A stretch of 40,106 bases of DNA from Polyangiaceae bacterium (GTDB taxonomy: Bacteria; Myxococcota_A; Polyangia; Polyangiales; Polyangiaceae). Both the position numbers and the translations under genes were made by a program. The stretch is taken from contig JAKLKA010000060.1 in NCBI GenBank assembly GCA_023150915.1, forward strand, positions 1 through 40,106. Direction: 5' to 3'. The notes beneath the pieces were generated by a model. The model ran no database searches. It saw nothing but the letters and a program-made list of their open reading frames with translations, and was not told the DNA's origin. Positions 16,506-25,384 of this stretch are shown in pieces; positions within the stretch are counted from its first letter, which is position 1; every line of letters begins with the position of its first letter.

Positions 16506-18200
16506 TCAGGGCGCGGTCATGTGGCGTTCGGTGTTGAATTTGTCCCACGCCAGGTAGGCGCCATAGCCCAGCACCCCCAGGGCCACGGCGAAGCCGATGA
16601 CGATCAGCGGGCCCCGGCGGCGGGTCCCGAACTTCGAGGTGTCCGGGATCGAGTGGAACTCGCGCGGGGGCACCGGATCTTCCGCCAGCGTGATGACCGG
16701 TGCCTGCAGCTTGCGCTGGGTCACCGCCTTGCGTTCGTTCAGCGGCGCGTCTGCCGGGGCCGCCTTCGGGATCGGGGGGAGGGGAGCGTCGTCGCTGGTG
16801 GGCGGCGGCGGCCGATCGGACAGCGGGGGCTTGGGGATCGGCGGCAGCGGCCCCGGCGACTTGATGATGCTGGGCGGCAGCGGCATGTCCGGCAGGTTGG
16901 TCGGCGGCTTCTTCAGCGTCGGCGCGTCCGAGAACGCGGGCGATGAAGTGTCCGACGACGCCGACACCTCCAGGTGGCGCAGCGGCAGCGGTTCGTCGGG
17001 CGGCGGTGGGCGCGGCGTAGTGGTGGTCGCCGCTGCGGCCGCCGGGGGCTCTTCCCCCAAGAGCGCGTCCAGCTCGGCGTCCGAGCTGCTCTTCGGAGGG
17101 GTGTAGCCCTGAGTCGACGACGGCGTCTTGAGCTCGAGCGCGGCGTACAGGCTGCTGCTCGACTGCTCGATGGCCGTCTCGAACTCTTCGGCCAACAGCT
17201 TGCGCTGCTCGGCCGCCTCGAGCGCCCGCTGGATGGTGCGCCGGCGGCGCACGACCCGGTCGGCCATCTTGTCGTTCAAGTAGGCAGCGACGTCGGTCTG
17301 GGTGGTCGGCCCGCAGCACTGCACCAGGGCCCTCTCCAGGGCCCGCTGCATCTCGTCGGCGCTGGCGAATCGGCCGTCGGCCGCATAGCTCAGCGCGGTG
17401 TACGTGACCTCGGCCACCTCGGGCGGGATGCCGCGGATCGGCTCGGGGGGCAGCCCCTGCACCACGCGGTGCAGCGTCTGGATCTGGTTGTCCGCCTCGT
17501 AGGGCGTTCGGCCCGCCAGCAGGTGATACAGCATGATGCCCGCGGACCAGACGTCTGCCCGCCGGTCCACGGGTTTGCCCAGGGCCTGCTCCGGCGACAT
17601 GTAGGCCACCTTGCCCTTGATCACGCCGGCGGCGGTCTCGTCCGAGATGCGGTCGACCGCCTTGGCCACCCCGAAGTCGATCAGCTTGACCTCGCCGCTG
17701 GTGCTGACGAGCACGTTCGACGGCGACACGTCGCGGTGGACCACGTTCAGCGGCTCGCCCCGATCGTTCACCAGCTGGTGGGCCGAGTGCAGCCCGGCGC
17801 ACGAGTCGGCGACGATTCGCAGCACGATGTTCAGCGGCAGCTTCTCACCTTTGCCGTGCACCGCGCGCCGCAGCGACGCCGCGGATTCGCCCTCGACCCA
17901 CTCGAGCACCAGGAACAACACGCTGCCCTGCTGACCCAGGTCCAAGATCTGCGCGACGTTGGGGTGGCGGATGCGCGCGATGATGCGCGCCTCGTCCAAG
18001 AACATCTTCTCGAACTTGTCGTCGAGCACGTGCTGCGCGATCACGGTCTTGATCGCCACCAGCTTCTCGAAGCCCAGCTTGCCCTGCATGCGCGCGACCC
18101 ACACTTGCGCCATGCCCCCTTGAGCCACGGGGCAGAGCAGCTCGTACCGGTCGAGAAGCTGCCCGGGAACGAGCGTCGGCGCAGGGGGGGTCGAGCCCAT
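16506..18200 (-). CDS. membrane-anchored eukaryote-like Ser/Thr protein kinase
   Basis: 564 residues. The N-terminal kinase domain (about 19-290) has a Gly-rich loop (VAQGGMAQVWVARM), VAIK lysine K51, helix-C Glu E70, HRDVSPSN with catalytic D157, DFG D175 and MSPEQALGKP at 201-210. All key residues are present, so it should be active. HRDVSPSN in place of HRDLKPEN is common in myxobacterial kinases. A short Ala/Glu-rich helical region and a long Pro-rich linker (about 350-510) follow. One membrane helix near the C-terminus (PLIVIGFAVALGVLGYGAYL) would leave only a short extracytoplasmic tail. No PASTA or other sensor domain is seen. The next gene upstream is divergent. Confidence 0.93.
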   Translation of the reverse strand: MGSTPPAPTLVPGQLLDRYELLCPVAQGGMAQVWVARMQGKLGFEKLVAIKTVIAQHVLDDKFEKMFLDEARIIARIRHPNVAQILDLGQQGSVLFLVLEWVEGESAASLRRAVHGKGEKLPLNIVLRIVADSCAGLHSAHQLVNDRGEPLNVVHRDVSPSNVLVSTSGEVKLIDFGVAKAVDRISDETAAGVIKGKVAYMSPEQALGKPVDRRADVWSAGIMLYHLLAGRTPYEADNQIQTLHRVVQGLPPEPIRGIPPEVAEVTYTALSYAADGRFASADEMQRALERALVQCCGPTTQTDVAAYLNDKMADRVVRRRRTIQRALEAAEQRKLLAEEFETAIEQSSSSLYAALELKTPSSTQGYTPPKSSSDAELDALLGEEPPAAAAATTTTPRPPPPDEPLPLRHLEVSASSDTSSPAFSDAPTLKKPPTNLPDMPLPPSIIKSPGPLPPIPKPPLSDRPPPPTSDDAPLPPIPKAAPADAPLNERKAVTQRKLQAPVITLAEDPVPPREFHSIPDTSKFGTRRRGPLIVIGFAVALGVLGYGAYLAWDKFNTERHMTAP

Positions 18201-18346
18201 CCGAGATGACCGTTTTCGGCTGTCTGGGCCCGCGTTTCAAGTCGAGAGATTTTCGCGGGCCGGGGGCAGCGGCCGGAAACGGCACACTTCGGCCCCGGCG
18301 AGGCAGATCGTTCTCCAGAGGGTGCCGTCGGGTGTAGGCTTGGACC

Positions 18347-18829
18347 ATGGCGACGAACCCCATTCTCGGGCTCGACGTTTATATTGCGCTCGCCGCCGTG
18401 GGGTGGGCCGACGGCCAGCTCACCCGGCAGGCCGCCGATGCCATCTTGCGCACGGCCGCCGAAGAGGGCCTCGACATCGACTCACTGCAGAAGCTCGAAG
18501 AGGCGGTGAAGAACCGCGTCGACATGGGCGTGGTGGATCGCATGAACATGTCGAAGTCCGACCGGCTGTTCGTCTACGCAGTGGCCTCGTGGATTGCCAC
18601 CCTCGACGGCGAGGCGTCGGTGCGCACCCGAGACGCGCTCGAGCAGCTGGCCCAGGCCCTGGGCGTCCCCGAGGCGCCGCGCCAGCGCGCGGACGAGGTG
18701 CTACGCGAGATCGCGACCGAGGCCGACCGGCCCGACCGCTTCGGGCTTCGCATGCTACGCGAGACGCTGGACGAACGTTTGGACGCCGCGCGGGCCGCCC
18801 GGCTGGCGCAGCTGGGCAGCGAGGGCTGA
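18347..18829 (+). CDS. TerB-like domain protein
   Basis: 160 residues, no signal peptide. It is almost entirely helical, and ALAAVGWADGQLTRQAADAI and YAVASWIATLDGEASVRT carry the TerB-type pattern of an acidic residue after a hydrophobic helix (WADG and LDGE). TerB-like proteins are alpha-helical, sometimes metal-binding, and appear in stress and envelope contexts; the cellular role is not established. It is divergent from the kinase gene (146-base gap) and ends five bases from the convergent CBS protein gene, with no terminator between them. Confidence 0.7.
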   Translation: MATNPILGLDVYIALAAVGWADGQLTRQAADAILRTAAEEGLDIDSLQKLEEAVKNRVDMGVVDRMNMSKSDRLFVYAVASWIATLDGEASVRTRDALEQLAQALGVPEAPRQRADEVLREIATEADRPDRFGLRMLRETLDERLDAARAARLAQLGSEG

Positions 18830-18834
18830 GGCGT

Positions 18835-20136
18835 TCACCCGGCCTTGGTCTGGGTCGGCAGCACCGTCGCCCGCAAGAGCTCGATGCGGCGGCTGCTGAT
18901 CTCGAGCACCTCGAACCGCACCTCGCCCACCTCTACCGAATCGCCGACCTTGGGCTGGCGGCCCAGCTCGGACATGACCACGCCGCTGACCGTGTCCTCG
19001 TTCCGCTCGCTGAACTCCACGTTCAGGGCGTCTTCGAGATCCACCACCAGCACCGCGCCCGAGACGCGGTAGACCTGGTCCGATTCCCGGGCGATGTCCG
19101 GCTTTTCCTGGTCGAACTCGTCCTGGATCTGTCCTACGATTTCTTCGATCACGTCCTCGAGCGTGACGATTCCGCTGACCCCGCCGTATTCGTCGACGAC
19201 TGCCACCATGTGCTCGCGCTCGCGGCGCATGCGCCTGAGCAGCCGGTCCAGGGTGAGGGTTTCGGGCACGAAGTGGATCTCGCGCTTCACCGACTCCAGG
19301 GACTTCGGAAGCTCGCCAGTCCGGAACAGGTCCTTGATGTGCACGATGCCGAACGCCTGGTCCAGGTCCTCGGTGCACAGCGGGAATCGAGTGAACTCGG
19401 TCTGGCGCGCGATCTTCAGGTTCTCTTCCAGCGACCGGTGGAGTGACAGATAGGTCACGTCCGAGCGCGGCACCATCACCTGCCGGGCCGTGCGGTGCGA
19501 CAGCTCGAAGACGTTGTCGAGCAGCTCGCGCTTCTGCTTCGACAGCCTGCCGGTGGGCCCCGACGCGAGCAGCAAGCGCAGCTCTTCTTCACTGTGATCC
19601 GAGTGGCCCGCGCCGGAAGCGTCGATGCCGACCAGCTTCAGCACCGCGTTGGTGGTCAGGTTGAGCAGCCAGGTCAGCGGAAAGGTCAGCTTGTGGAACA
19701 CGAACATCGGGATCGAGACCCAGAGGCTCACCGCCTCGGGGTGCTTCAACCCCAGCCACTTCGGGGCCTGCTCGCCCAGCACGATGTGCAGCGACGTGAT
19801 GGTGAAGAACGCGGCCGTGATGCTGGCCGAACGCAGCAGGCTGGGGCTCGCGCCCGGGATGTGGTCGAACAGCGGGCGCAGGATCCACGCGAATGCCGGC
19901 TCGCCGATCCAGCCCAGCGCCAGGCTGGCCAGGGTGATCCCGAGCTGGGCGGCCGACAGGTAAGAGTCCATCCGATCGAGCACGTGCTTGGTGATCCGGG
20001 CTCGGAGCTCGCCCTTGTCGACCAGCGGCTGGATCTGGGTCGGACGGACCTTCACCAGGGCAAACTCGGCGGCGACGAAGAAGCCGTTGACCGCGACCAA
20101 GAGCAGCCCGAGCGAAAGCCCGAGCCACGGGTCCAT
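18835..20136 (-). CDS. HlyC/CorC-family membrane protein (DUF21, CBS pair, CorC domain)
   Basis: 433 residues from the ATG at 20136. The longer open frame adds 30 residues without hydrophobic character, while MDPWLGLSLGLLLVAVNGFF begins the first helix. The DUF21/CNNM membrane domain covers about 1-200, with AAEFALVKVRPTQI and LGEQAPKWLGLKHPE. A CBS pair follows (ARQVMVPRSDVTYLSL; VVDEYGGVSGIVTLEDVIEE). The C-terminal CorC_HlyC domain includes YRVSGAVLVVDLEDALNVEF. Members are linked to Mg or Co transport or resistance, and the haemolysin name is historical. CBS pairs usually bind adenine nucleotides. Substrate is not decided by sequence. Confidence 0.92.
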   Translation of the reverse strand: MDPWLGLSLGLLLVAVNGFFVAAEFALVKVRPTQIQPLVDKGELRARITKHVLDRMDSYLSAAQLGITLASLALGWIGEPAFAWILRPLFDHIPGASPSLLRSASITAAFFTITSLHIVLGEQAPKWLGLKHPEAVSLWVSIPMFVFHKLTFPLTWLLNLTTNAVLKLVGIDASGAGHSDHSEEELRLLLASGPTGRLSKQKRELLDNVFELSHRTARQVMVPRSDVTYLSLHRSLEENLKIARQTEFTRFPLCTEDLDQAFGIVHIKDLFRTGELPKSLESVKREIHFVPETLTLDRLLRRMRREREHMVAVVDEYGGVSGIVTLEDVIEEIVGQIQDEFDQEKPDIARESDQVYRVSGAVLVVDLEDALNVEFSERNEDTVSGVVMSELGRQPKVGDSVEVGEVRFEVLEISSRRIELLRATVLPTQTKAG

Positions 20137-20340
20137 GCCGGGGGCGCCCTCCGCCGGGTGCGTGCTCAACTCGTCGTCCTCGGCGCGACGTATACCGCAC
20201 CGTCGCGCGCAGACGAAGCAACCCACATTTGCCCTGGATTTTCCCTGAAAATGCCGCGTGCGCTGCTGCGCGTCACGGGTCGATTTCTTGGCCCACTCTT
20301 CAGCGACCCATTAAGCGCATCGATAGGGAGGTCGCACTAC

Positions 20341-20502
20341 ATGCTCGGAGCGAATGAGCTCGACGCCGCATTCATCGGGATCGTGCTGCTGGAGGGGGCG
20401 TTCATCACCTGGCTGATGGCCAGGTCCCGTCGCGAGCGCGACGGCGGGCTGGTCCACGACGCGGTGCAGCTCGGCCTGCGCTCCAGCCGGCGCCGCGCCT
20501 GA
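20341..20502 (+). CDS. small single-pass membrane protein, unknown
   Basis: 53 residues. An ATG at 20341 has a strong Shine-Dalgarno GGGAGG at 20326-20331, nine bases upstream. One hydrophobic helix (AAFIGIVLLEGAFITWLMA) is followed by a basic stretch (RSRRERD) and a basic C-terminus, so the tail should face the cytoplasm. An in-frame ATG at 20251 would add 30 residues but has no comparable ribosome site. It lies 22 bases before the next gene. No family is recognised. Confidence 0.55.
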   Translation: MLGANELDAAFIGIVLLEGAFITWLMARSRRERDGGLVHDAVQLGLRSSRRRA

Positions 20503-20524
20503 GCTAGAGTCCCCGGGCCGGGGA

Positions 20525-21673
20525 ATGAACCGCAAGACCATCGGCCCGCTGCTCGTCGTCACCGCCCTCGGGGTGGGGGTGGTGTGGGTGCTCGCGCGCG
20601 GTGGCGCGCCGCGGCCCTCGCCGGCGGGCCAGCCCTCGGCAGAGGCCGCGCCCAGCGCGTCGCCGGCGCGCTTCGCCCTGCAGATCGTGGTCGCGAGCGG
20701 TGGTGTGCCCGTCGCCGAGGCCAAGGTCGGTCTCGCTCTGGGCGACGACCTGGTCGCGACCGGCGTCACGGGCAGCGACGGGCGCGTGGTTCTTGCCGAT
20801 CTGGCGCCCGGGCGGTTGCGCCTGATCGTCGCGCATCCCCGCCACGTGCGGCACGAGCGCGGCGTCGACGTCTCGGTCGGGACCCTGAGCGTGGAGCTGC
20901 CGCCGGCGGCGTGGCTCGAGGCGCACGTGCTGGACCCCAGCGGCCGCGCCGCGGCCGGGGCAAACGTGCAAATTCTCGGCCCCGGCGGCCGAGAACGCGC
21001 CCGCTGCGAGACCAATCTCGAGGGCGTGTGCGAGATCGGCGAGCTCGAGCCGGGGACCTGGACGGTGCAGGCCTTCACCGGCCGCCACCGCCCCGCACGG
21101 GCCGAGCTGCGCATCGAAGACCGCGGTCGCGCCACCGAGCACACCTTTCGGCTCTCTGAAGGGCGCACGCTGGCAGGCCGAGTGGTCGACGACCGGGGCA
21201 CACCCGTCCCCCGCGCGCGGGTCGGCAGCTCGGACGACACGGGCGGGTTCACCACGGCAGACGACGCGGGGCGGTTCGAGCTGGGCGGTCTGGGCGACGA
21301 GCCAATCAACGTGTTCGCCGTCGCGACGGGCTTCGCACCGCGCCAGGTTCGCGGGTTGCGTCCCGGCTCTGCCAACGTCGAGCTTCGTCTGGAGAAGCCC
21401 GCGAGCCTCGAGGCCACGGTCGAGCTTGCCAGTGCGGTGAAGTCGCTGATGGTGAGCGTGTGTGCGTACGACGCCCACTTCTCGAAGGAAGTTTGCATCG
21501 AGCGGCGCGTGCTCGAGCCGCCCGAGCGCGAGCTCACTCTCGAGGGTCTGCCGTCGGGCACCTTCGATCTGGTGCTCGAAGCCGAGGGGCATCACGCCGA
21601 GCGCGCTCGGGTCGTTCTGGTGCCGGCGCAGCGCTCGAAGGTGGGTGTGCTCCGATTGCGCGCCGCGCCGTGA
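20525..21673 (+). CDS. membrane-anchored carboxypeptidase-regulatory-like repeat protein
   Basis: 382 residues. The N-terminal segment TIGPLLVVTALGVGVVWVLA is a signal anchor, followed by a Pro/Ala/Ser linker. The rest consists of three or four beta-sandwich repeats of the CarboxypepD_reg type, seen as GVTGSDGRVVLADLAPGRLR, TNLEGVCEIGELEPGTWTV, and AGRVVDDRGTPVPRARVGSS with TADDAGRFELGGLGDEP. Such domains occur in surface and outer-membrane proteins as structural modules and have no known catalysis. It starts a run of closely spaced plus-strand genes, many of them exported. Confidence 0.82.
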   Translation: MNRKTIGPLLVVTALGVGVVWVLARGGAPRPSPAGQPSAEAAPSASPARFALQIVVASGGVPVAEAKVGLALGDDLVATGVTGSDGRVVLADLAPGRLRLIVAHPRHVRHERGVDVSVGTLSVELPPAAWLEAHVLDPSGRAAAGANVQILGPGGRERARCETNLEGVCEIGELEPGTWTVQAFTGRHRPARAELRIEDRGRATEHTFRLSEGRTLAGRVVDDRGTPVPRARVGSSDDTGGFTTADDAGRFELGGLGDEPINVFAVATGFAPRQVRGLRPGSANVELRLEKPASLEATVELASAVKSLMVSVCAYDAHFSKEVCIERRVLEPPERELTLEGLPSGTFDLVLEAEGHHAERARVVLVPAQRSKVGVLRLRAAP

Positions 21674-21717
21674 AGCATGGGGTTGTCACGTCTGCGAATG
21701 GACGCGACACTTGCCGC

Positions 21718-22683
21718 ATGCGGACTGCGTGGCTCTTCCCGGTGGTCTTGCTGCTGCCCGCTTGCTCGAACGTCCTTGGGTACGACGACGTGACGTTCGA
21801 CGATGCGACCGGCGGAGCAACGTCGAGTGGCGGGTCGAGCGGCGGTGGCGCAGGCGGCGCCGTCGGCGGCGCAGCGGGCGCTGGGGGCTCGAGCACCGGG
21901 GGCACCGCAGGTGGCGGCGGCACGCCGGGCGGCGGCGGCACGCCCGGTGGTGGCGGCACGCCCGGTGGTGGCGGCACGCCCGGTGGTGGCGGGACACCCG
22001 GCGGCGGCGGCACGCCCGGTGGTGGCGGTACGCCCGGTGGTGGCGGTACGCCCGGTGGTGGCGGTACGCCCGGTGGTGGCGGTACGCCCGGTGGTGGCGG
22101 TACGCCCGGTGGTGGCGGCACGCCCGGTGGTGGCGGCACGCCCGGTGGTGGCGGCACGCCCGGTGGTGGCGGTTCCACTGGTGGCGGTGGTTCCCCCGGT
22201 GGCGGCGGTACCGGGGGGTCACCCACCGGCCACTACGAAACGCTCACCGACCCCGGCGGCACGGGAAACGAGCCGGGCAAATCGATCCCGGTGTGCTGCG
22301 TGCCCAGCGCCGCGGAGCAGACGTCGATCGACGGGGTGTTCACCCTGCTCAACCAGTATCGCGTCTCGAAGGGGCTCGGCGCCCTGGCCAATGACGCCAA
22401 GCTGCAGGCCACGATCGAAGGCCACTGTCACCACATGGGCGTGCACACCTTCTTCTCGCACACGGCGCCCGAGTCATCGATCAGCAGCCCCTGGACCCGC
22501 GCGAACAAGTGCGGCACCAGCGCGAACGGCGAGAACATCGCCGCCGGCTATGGCAGCCCGCAGGCCGTCATGGACGGCTGGAAGAACAGCCCCGGCCACA
22601 ACGCCAACATGCTGGGCGCCGGCTTCAAGCGAGTCGGAATCGGGAAGTATGGCTCCTACTGGGGGCAGATCTTCGGGAACTAG
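21718..22683 (+). CDS. CAP (SCP/PR-1) domain lipoprotein with TPGGGG repeat linker
   Basis: 321 residues. The lipoprotein signal MRTAWLFPVVLLLPAC fixes the start at 21718; the frame is open upstream without a signal sequence. A Gly/Ser/Ala region is followed by 14 near-perfect hexapeptides (GGGGTP) at about residues 65-148. The C-terminal CAP domain (about 198-321) has VFTLLNQYRVSKGL, the putative cave residues in FFSH, GENIAAGYG and GWKNSPGHNANML, and ends VGIGKYGSYWGQIFG. CAP proteins are secreted; bacterial members have varied, mostly unproven roles, including lipid or ligand binding. The repeat is likely a spacer that displays the domain away from the membrane. Confidence 0.9.
   Translation: MRTAWLFPVVLLLPACSNVLGYDDVTFDDATGGATSSGGSSGGGAGGAVGGAAGAGGSSTGGTAGGGGTPGGGGTPGGGGTPGGGGTPGGGGTPGGGGTPGGGGTPGGGGTPGGGGTPGGGGTPGGGGTPGGGGTPGGGGTPGGGGTPGGGGSTGGGGSPGGGGTGGSPTGHYETLTDPGGTGNEPGKSIPVCCVPSAAEQTSIDGVFTLLNQYRVSKGLGALANDAKLQATIEGHCHHMGVHTFFSHTAPESSISSPWTRANKCGTSANGENIAAGYGSPQAVMDGWKNSPGHNANMLGAGFKRVGIGKYGSYWGQIFGN
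21910..22161 (+). repeat. 18-bp coding minisatellite, 14 units
   Basis: Fourteen tandem 18-base units encode Gly-Gly-Gly-Gly-Thr-Pro. Most units share the pattern GGTGGTGGCGGYACGCCC. Third-base variants are clustered: five consecutive units with GGT before ACG, flanked by units with GGC. This suggests expansion by duplication of blocks. Units are a multiple of three, so copy-number change stays in frame. Degenerate Gly-rich units continue to about 22215. Confidence 0.95.
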
Positions 22684-22720
22684 TGCTCCCTCGGGCCGAT
22701 CCAAGTAACTTCGGCGCTGC

Positions 22721-24553
22721 ATGCCCCTGGAGCTTTCGACCGCGCTGGGCGCCCTGAAAGGAACCGTCGCGGACGTCGTTCGTCGCCGCAACGACCCGCT
22801 GTTCCGCGACACGGTCCTTTCCGCGCTGCACACCGTTCCCATCGCCGCGACCAAGACGCTGCCGTGGTTCGTGCGCGCCCGCGAAGGGCACGACGAGAGC
22901 ATCGAGCGCTTGATCACCGAGAACGCGCGGGTCGACCCCGACGGGTTGGCGGTCGAGATGGACGACGAGCAGCTCACCTGGGGCGAGGTCGACGAGCGCA
23001 TCTCGCGGATCGCCGCCGTGCTGGCCGCCGAAGGCGTTCGACGCGGCGACGTGGTGGTCTTGCTGGGAGAGAACTCGCCCAGCTATCTGTGTGCGCTGTT
23101 CGGCATCTCGCGGGCCGGGGCCACGGTCTCGCTGATCAACAACCACCTCGAAGGCGGCCCGCTCGAGCACGCCATCGTGTCGAGTCGGGCGAAGGTGGCG
23201 GTGGTGCAAGCCAGCTTTCTGAATCGGGTGCGCGCCCTCGGGCCCCCGGCCCAGGGCCGGATCATCAGCTACGACGTGGGCGAGCTGGAAGAGCGCTTGG
23301 CCAAGGGCCCGGCGCCGCGCCCACGGGACCGCGTCGACGCCACGCACGACTACGTCTACATCTTCACTTCTGGGACCACCGGCCTGCCGAAGCCGTGCAA
23401 GGTGACCCACGCGCGCGCTCTCTTGGCGGGGGCTGGGTTCGGGCCGCTGCTCTTCGAGTTCCAGCCGGGGGACAAGCTCTATTCCGTCTTGCCGCTCTAT
23501 CACTCCAGTGCCCTCTTGATCGGCGTCGGCTCGTGCGTTCTGACGCGAACGCCGATGGCGCTGCGCCGCACCTTCAGCGCCAAGGCTTTCTGGCCCGACG
23601 TGCAGCGCTACCGCGCGACGGCCATGCTCTACATCGGCGAGCTTTGCCGCTACCTGATCAACTCGCCGCCCTCCGAGCTGGAGCGGAACAACCCCCTGCG
23701 GGTGGCGGTCGGCAACGGCCTGCGTGCCGACGTCTGGGGGGAATTCTCGCGTCGCTTCCAGATCACCGCAATCCGCGAGTTTTACAGCGCGACCGAGGCC
23801 CCTGGTCTGATCGCCAACCTCACCGGCCGGGTCGGGTCCATCGGTCACGTGCCGCTTCGGCGCTTCAGCGCCATGAAGCTCGCGCGCTACGACGTGGAGC
23901 GCGACGAGTTGGTCCGCGACGCTCGCGGGTTGTGCATCGAGTGTGGTCCGGGCGAGATCGGCGAGCTGGTGATCGAGCTTCGGGACGAGCCGCGGACCGC
24001 CCTGGGAGATTTTCGCGGCTACACCGACCCCGCCGCCACCGAGAAGAAGGTCCTCCGGAACGTGTTCAAGCCCGGCGACCGCCACTTCCGTTCCGGCGAC
24101 CTGATGCGCTTCGACGACAACGACTACTTCTACTTCGTCGACCGCATCGGCGACACCTTCCGCTGGAAGGGCGAGAACGTGTCCACGGCCGAGGTCGCCG
24201 AGGCGCTGAGTGTCGCGCCGGGGGTACTGGGCGCGACGGTCTCGAGCGTGGTCGTGCCGGGCATGGAGGGGCAGGCTGGGCTGGCCGCCCTCGAGGTCGA
24301 CGACAGCTTCGACATTCGAGGGTTCTGGCAGGCCGCGCAAGGGCTGCCCAGCTACGCCCAGCCGCGGTTCGTGCGCCTCTTGCCGCGCCTCTCCACGACC
24401 GGCACCTTCAAGATCCAGAAGACGCAGCTGCGTCTCGACGGCGTGGATCCGAGCAAGATCCAGGATCCACTCTTCGTACGAACCGACGAGGGCTACGTCG
24501 CTCTCGATGCCGAGCGCTACCGCGACGTGATCGAGGGGCGGCTGCGATTGTGA
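22721..24553 (+). CDS. long/very-long-chain acyl-CoA synthetase, FATP (FadD6) type
   Basis: 610 residues, matching the FATP/SLC27-like family. It activates fatty acids to acyl-CoA through an acyl-adenylate. The phosphate-binding motif YIFTSGTTGLPK is at 213-224. EFYSATEAPGLIANL is the A5-like motif, FRSGDLMRFDDNDYFYFVDR the A7/A8 region with the conserved Asp, and TFRWKGENVSTAEVAEAL the hinge and linker motif. LSTTGTFKIQKTQLR carries the late catalytic Lys. It follows the CAP gene by 37 bases and overlaps the next gene by four (GTGA). The N-terminal about 50 residues are amphipathic and may touch the membrane. Confidence 0.9.
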   Translation: MPLELSTALGALKGTVADVVRRRNDPLFRDTVLSALHTVPIAATKTLPWFVRAREGHDESIERLITENARVDPDGLAVEMDDEQLTWGEVDERISRIAAVLAAEGVRRGDVVVLLGENSPSYLCALFGISRAGATVSLINNHLEGGPLEHAIVSSRAKVAVVQASFLNRVRALGPPAQGRIISYDVGELEERLAKGPAPRPRDRVDATHDYVYIFTSGTTGLPKPCKVTHARALLAGAGFGPLLFEFQPGDKLYSVLPLYHSSALLIGVGSCVLTRTPMALRRTFSAKAFWPDVQRYRATAMLYIGELCRYLINSPPSELERNNPLRVAVGNGLRADVWGEFSRRFQITAIREFYSATEAPGLIANLTGRVGSIGHVPLRRFSAMKLARYDVERDELVRDARGLCIECGPGEIGELVIELRDEPRTALGDFRGYTDPAATEKKVLRNVFKPGDRHFRSGDLMRFDDNDYFYFVDRIGDTFRWKGENVSTAEVAEALSVAPGVLGATVSSVVVPGMEGQAGLAALEVDDSFDIRGFWQAAQGLPSYAQPRFVRLLPRLSTTGTFKIQKTQLRLDGVDPSKIQDPLFVRTDEGYVALDAERYRDVIEGRLRL

Positions 24554-25383
24554 GTGACGCTCGCCATCAGGTAGTGATCGCCGCCGCGCTCGTGGCGCTG
24601 GCCGGCGCGGTCCTCGGCCTGACCCGGTTCTCGCGGCGCGGGCGCCCCCCGGCGCCGCCGGCCAGCGCGGCCGCTCCGGCGCCCCGGCTCGAGCCGCTGG
24701 CGGCGGACGGGTGGCTGGTCGAGCTCGAGGTGCCGGGCTTTCCCAGCTCGCCGGCGGCCGTTCCGCTCGGCGCCGCTGAGCCGCGCCCGGTGGTGATCGC
24801 GCTGCACGGTGGCGACGACCGCCCCGAGTGGGCGTGCGGCACCTGGACCGGCATCTCCCGAAGCCGCGCATTCGTTCTTTGTCCTCGCGGCAAGGCGCTG
24901 ACCGCTGACCGCTTCGGGTGGGGCGCCCGCGACGAGGTCGAGCGTGAGCTCCGGGCGGCACTCAAGGCTCTCAAGGCACGCTTCGGCCGTCACGTTGCCA
25001 GCGGTCCGGTGGTGCTGGCGGCGTTCGGCGCCGGGGTGCGGCCCGCGCTCGAGATCGCACGCTCCGAGCCGACCTTCTTCAACCGGCTGGCGTTGGTGGG
25101 CGCGGGGCAAGGTCTCTGGTCCGCCGGAAGCGCCGCCGTCTACGCCCGCTCGGGTGGCCAGCGCGTGCTCTGGGTCGTGTCCGATGCCGCGAGCCGCGAG
25201 GCCAGCGGCAAGTACTGGCTCTTCGCGAATGGCGCCGGCCTCGAGACGAAGCTGCGCGATCTGGGCGATCGCGGCGTGGTGCTCGACGCCGAGGTCGCCC
25301 AGGGCACGGCTGCCGAGTGGCCCTGGCTGGTGGCCGGAGACCCGCTGCACGCCGAGCCAGGTGGATCCGGCCCCCCGCGGTGA
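24550..25383 (+). CDS. membrane-anchored alpha/beta-hydrolase-like protein, nucleophile apparently lost
   Basis: 277 residues from GTG 24550, which overlaps the synthetase stop (GTGA). The frame is open far upstream but there it runs antiphase inside the synthetase gene. An N-terminal helix (VVIAAALVALAGAVLGL) is followed by a Pro/Ala linker. The fold is suggested by PVVIALHGGDDRPEWACG (oxyanion turn) and PVVLAAFGAGVRPALEIA, where the nucleophile elbow is expected. That elbow reads AFGAG, not GxSxG, so the catalytic Ser seems absent. The C-terminal end HAEPGGSGPPR holds a His after DPL, as in active enzymes. It may be a binding or scaffold protein, or use another residue. Confidence 0.6.
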   Translation: MSDARHQVVIAAALVALAGAVLGLTRFSRRGRPPAPPASAAAPAPRLEPLAADGWLVELEVPGFPSSPAAVPLGAAEPRPVVIALHGGDDRPEWACGTWTGISRSRAFVLCPRGKALTADRFGWGARDEVERELRAALKALKARFGRHVASGPVVLAAFGAGVRPALEIARSEPTFFNRLALVGAGQGLWSAGSAAVYARSGGQRVLWVVSDAASREASGKYWLFANGAGLETKLRDLGDRGVVLDAEVAQGTAAEWPWLVAGDPLHAEPGGSGPPR

Positions 25384-25384
25384 T

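Noticed and set aside
16483-17802. Alternative minus-strand frame overlapping the kinase linker
   Set aside because: The overlapping 564-codon frame carries all kinase motifs and a C-terminal helix; the other frame is Arg/Gly/Ala/Pro-rich.
21910-22161. Regular short repeats that might suggest a CRISPR array
   Set aside because: The units are contiguous 18-mers with no spacers and encode Gly-Gly-Gly-Gly-Thr-Pro in a lipoprotein gene.
22864-24549. Upstream extension of the hydrolase-like gene as one 839-codon frame
   Set aside because: The extension lies out of frame within the acyl-CoA synthetase gene. GTG 24550 overlapping its stop and preceding a membrane helix is the natural start.
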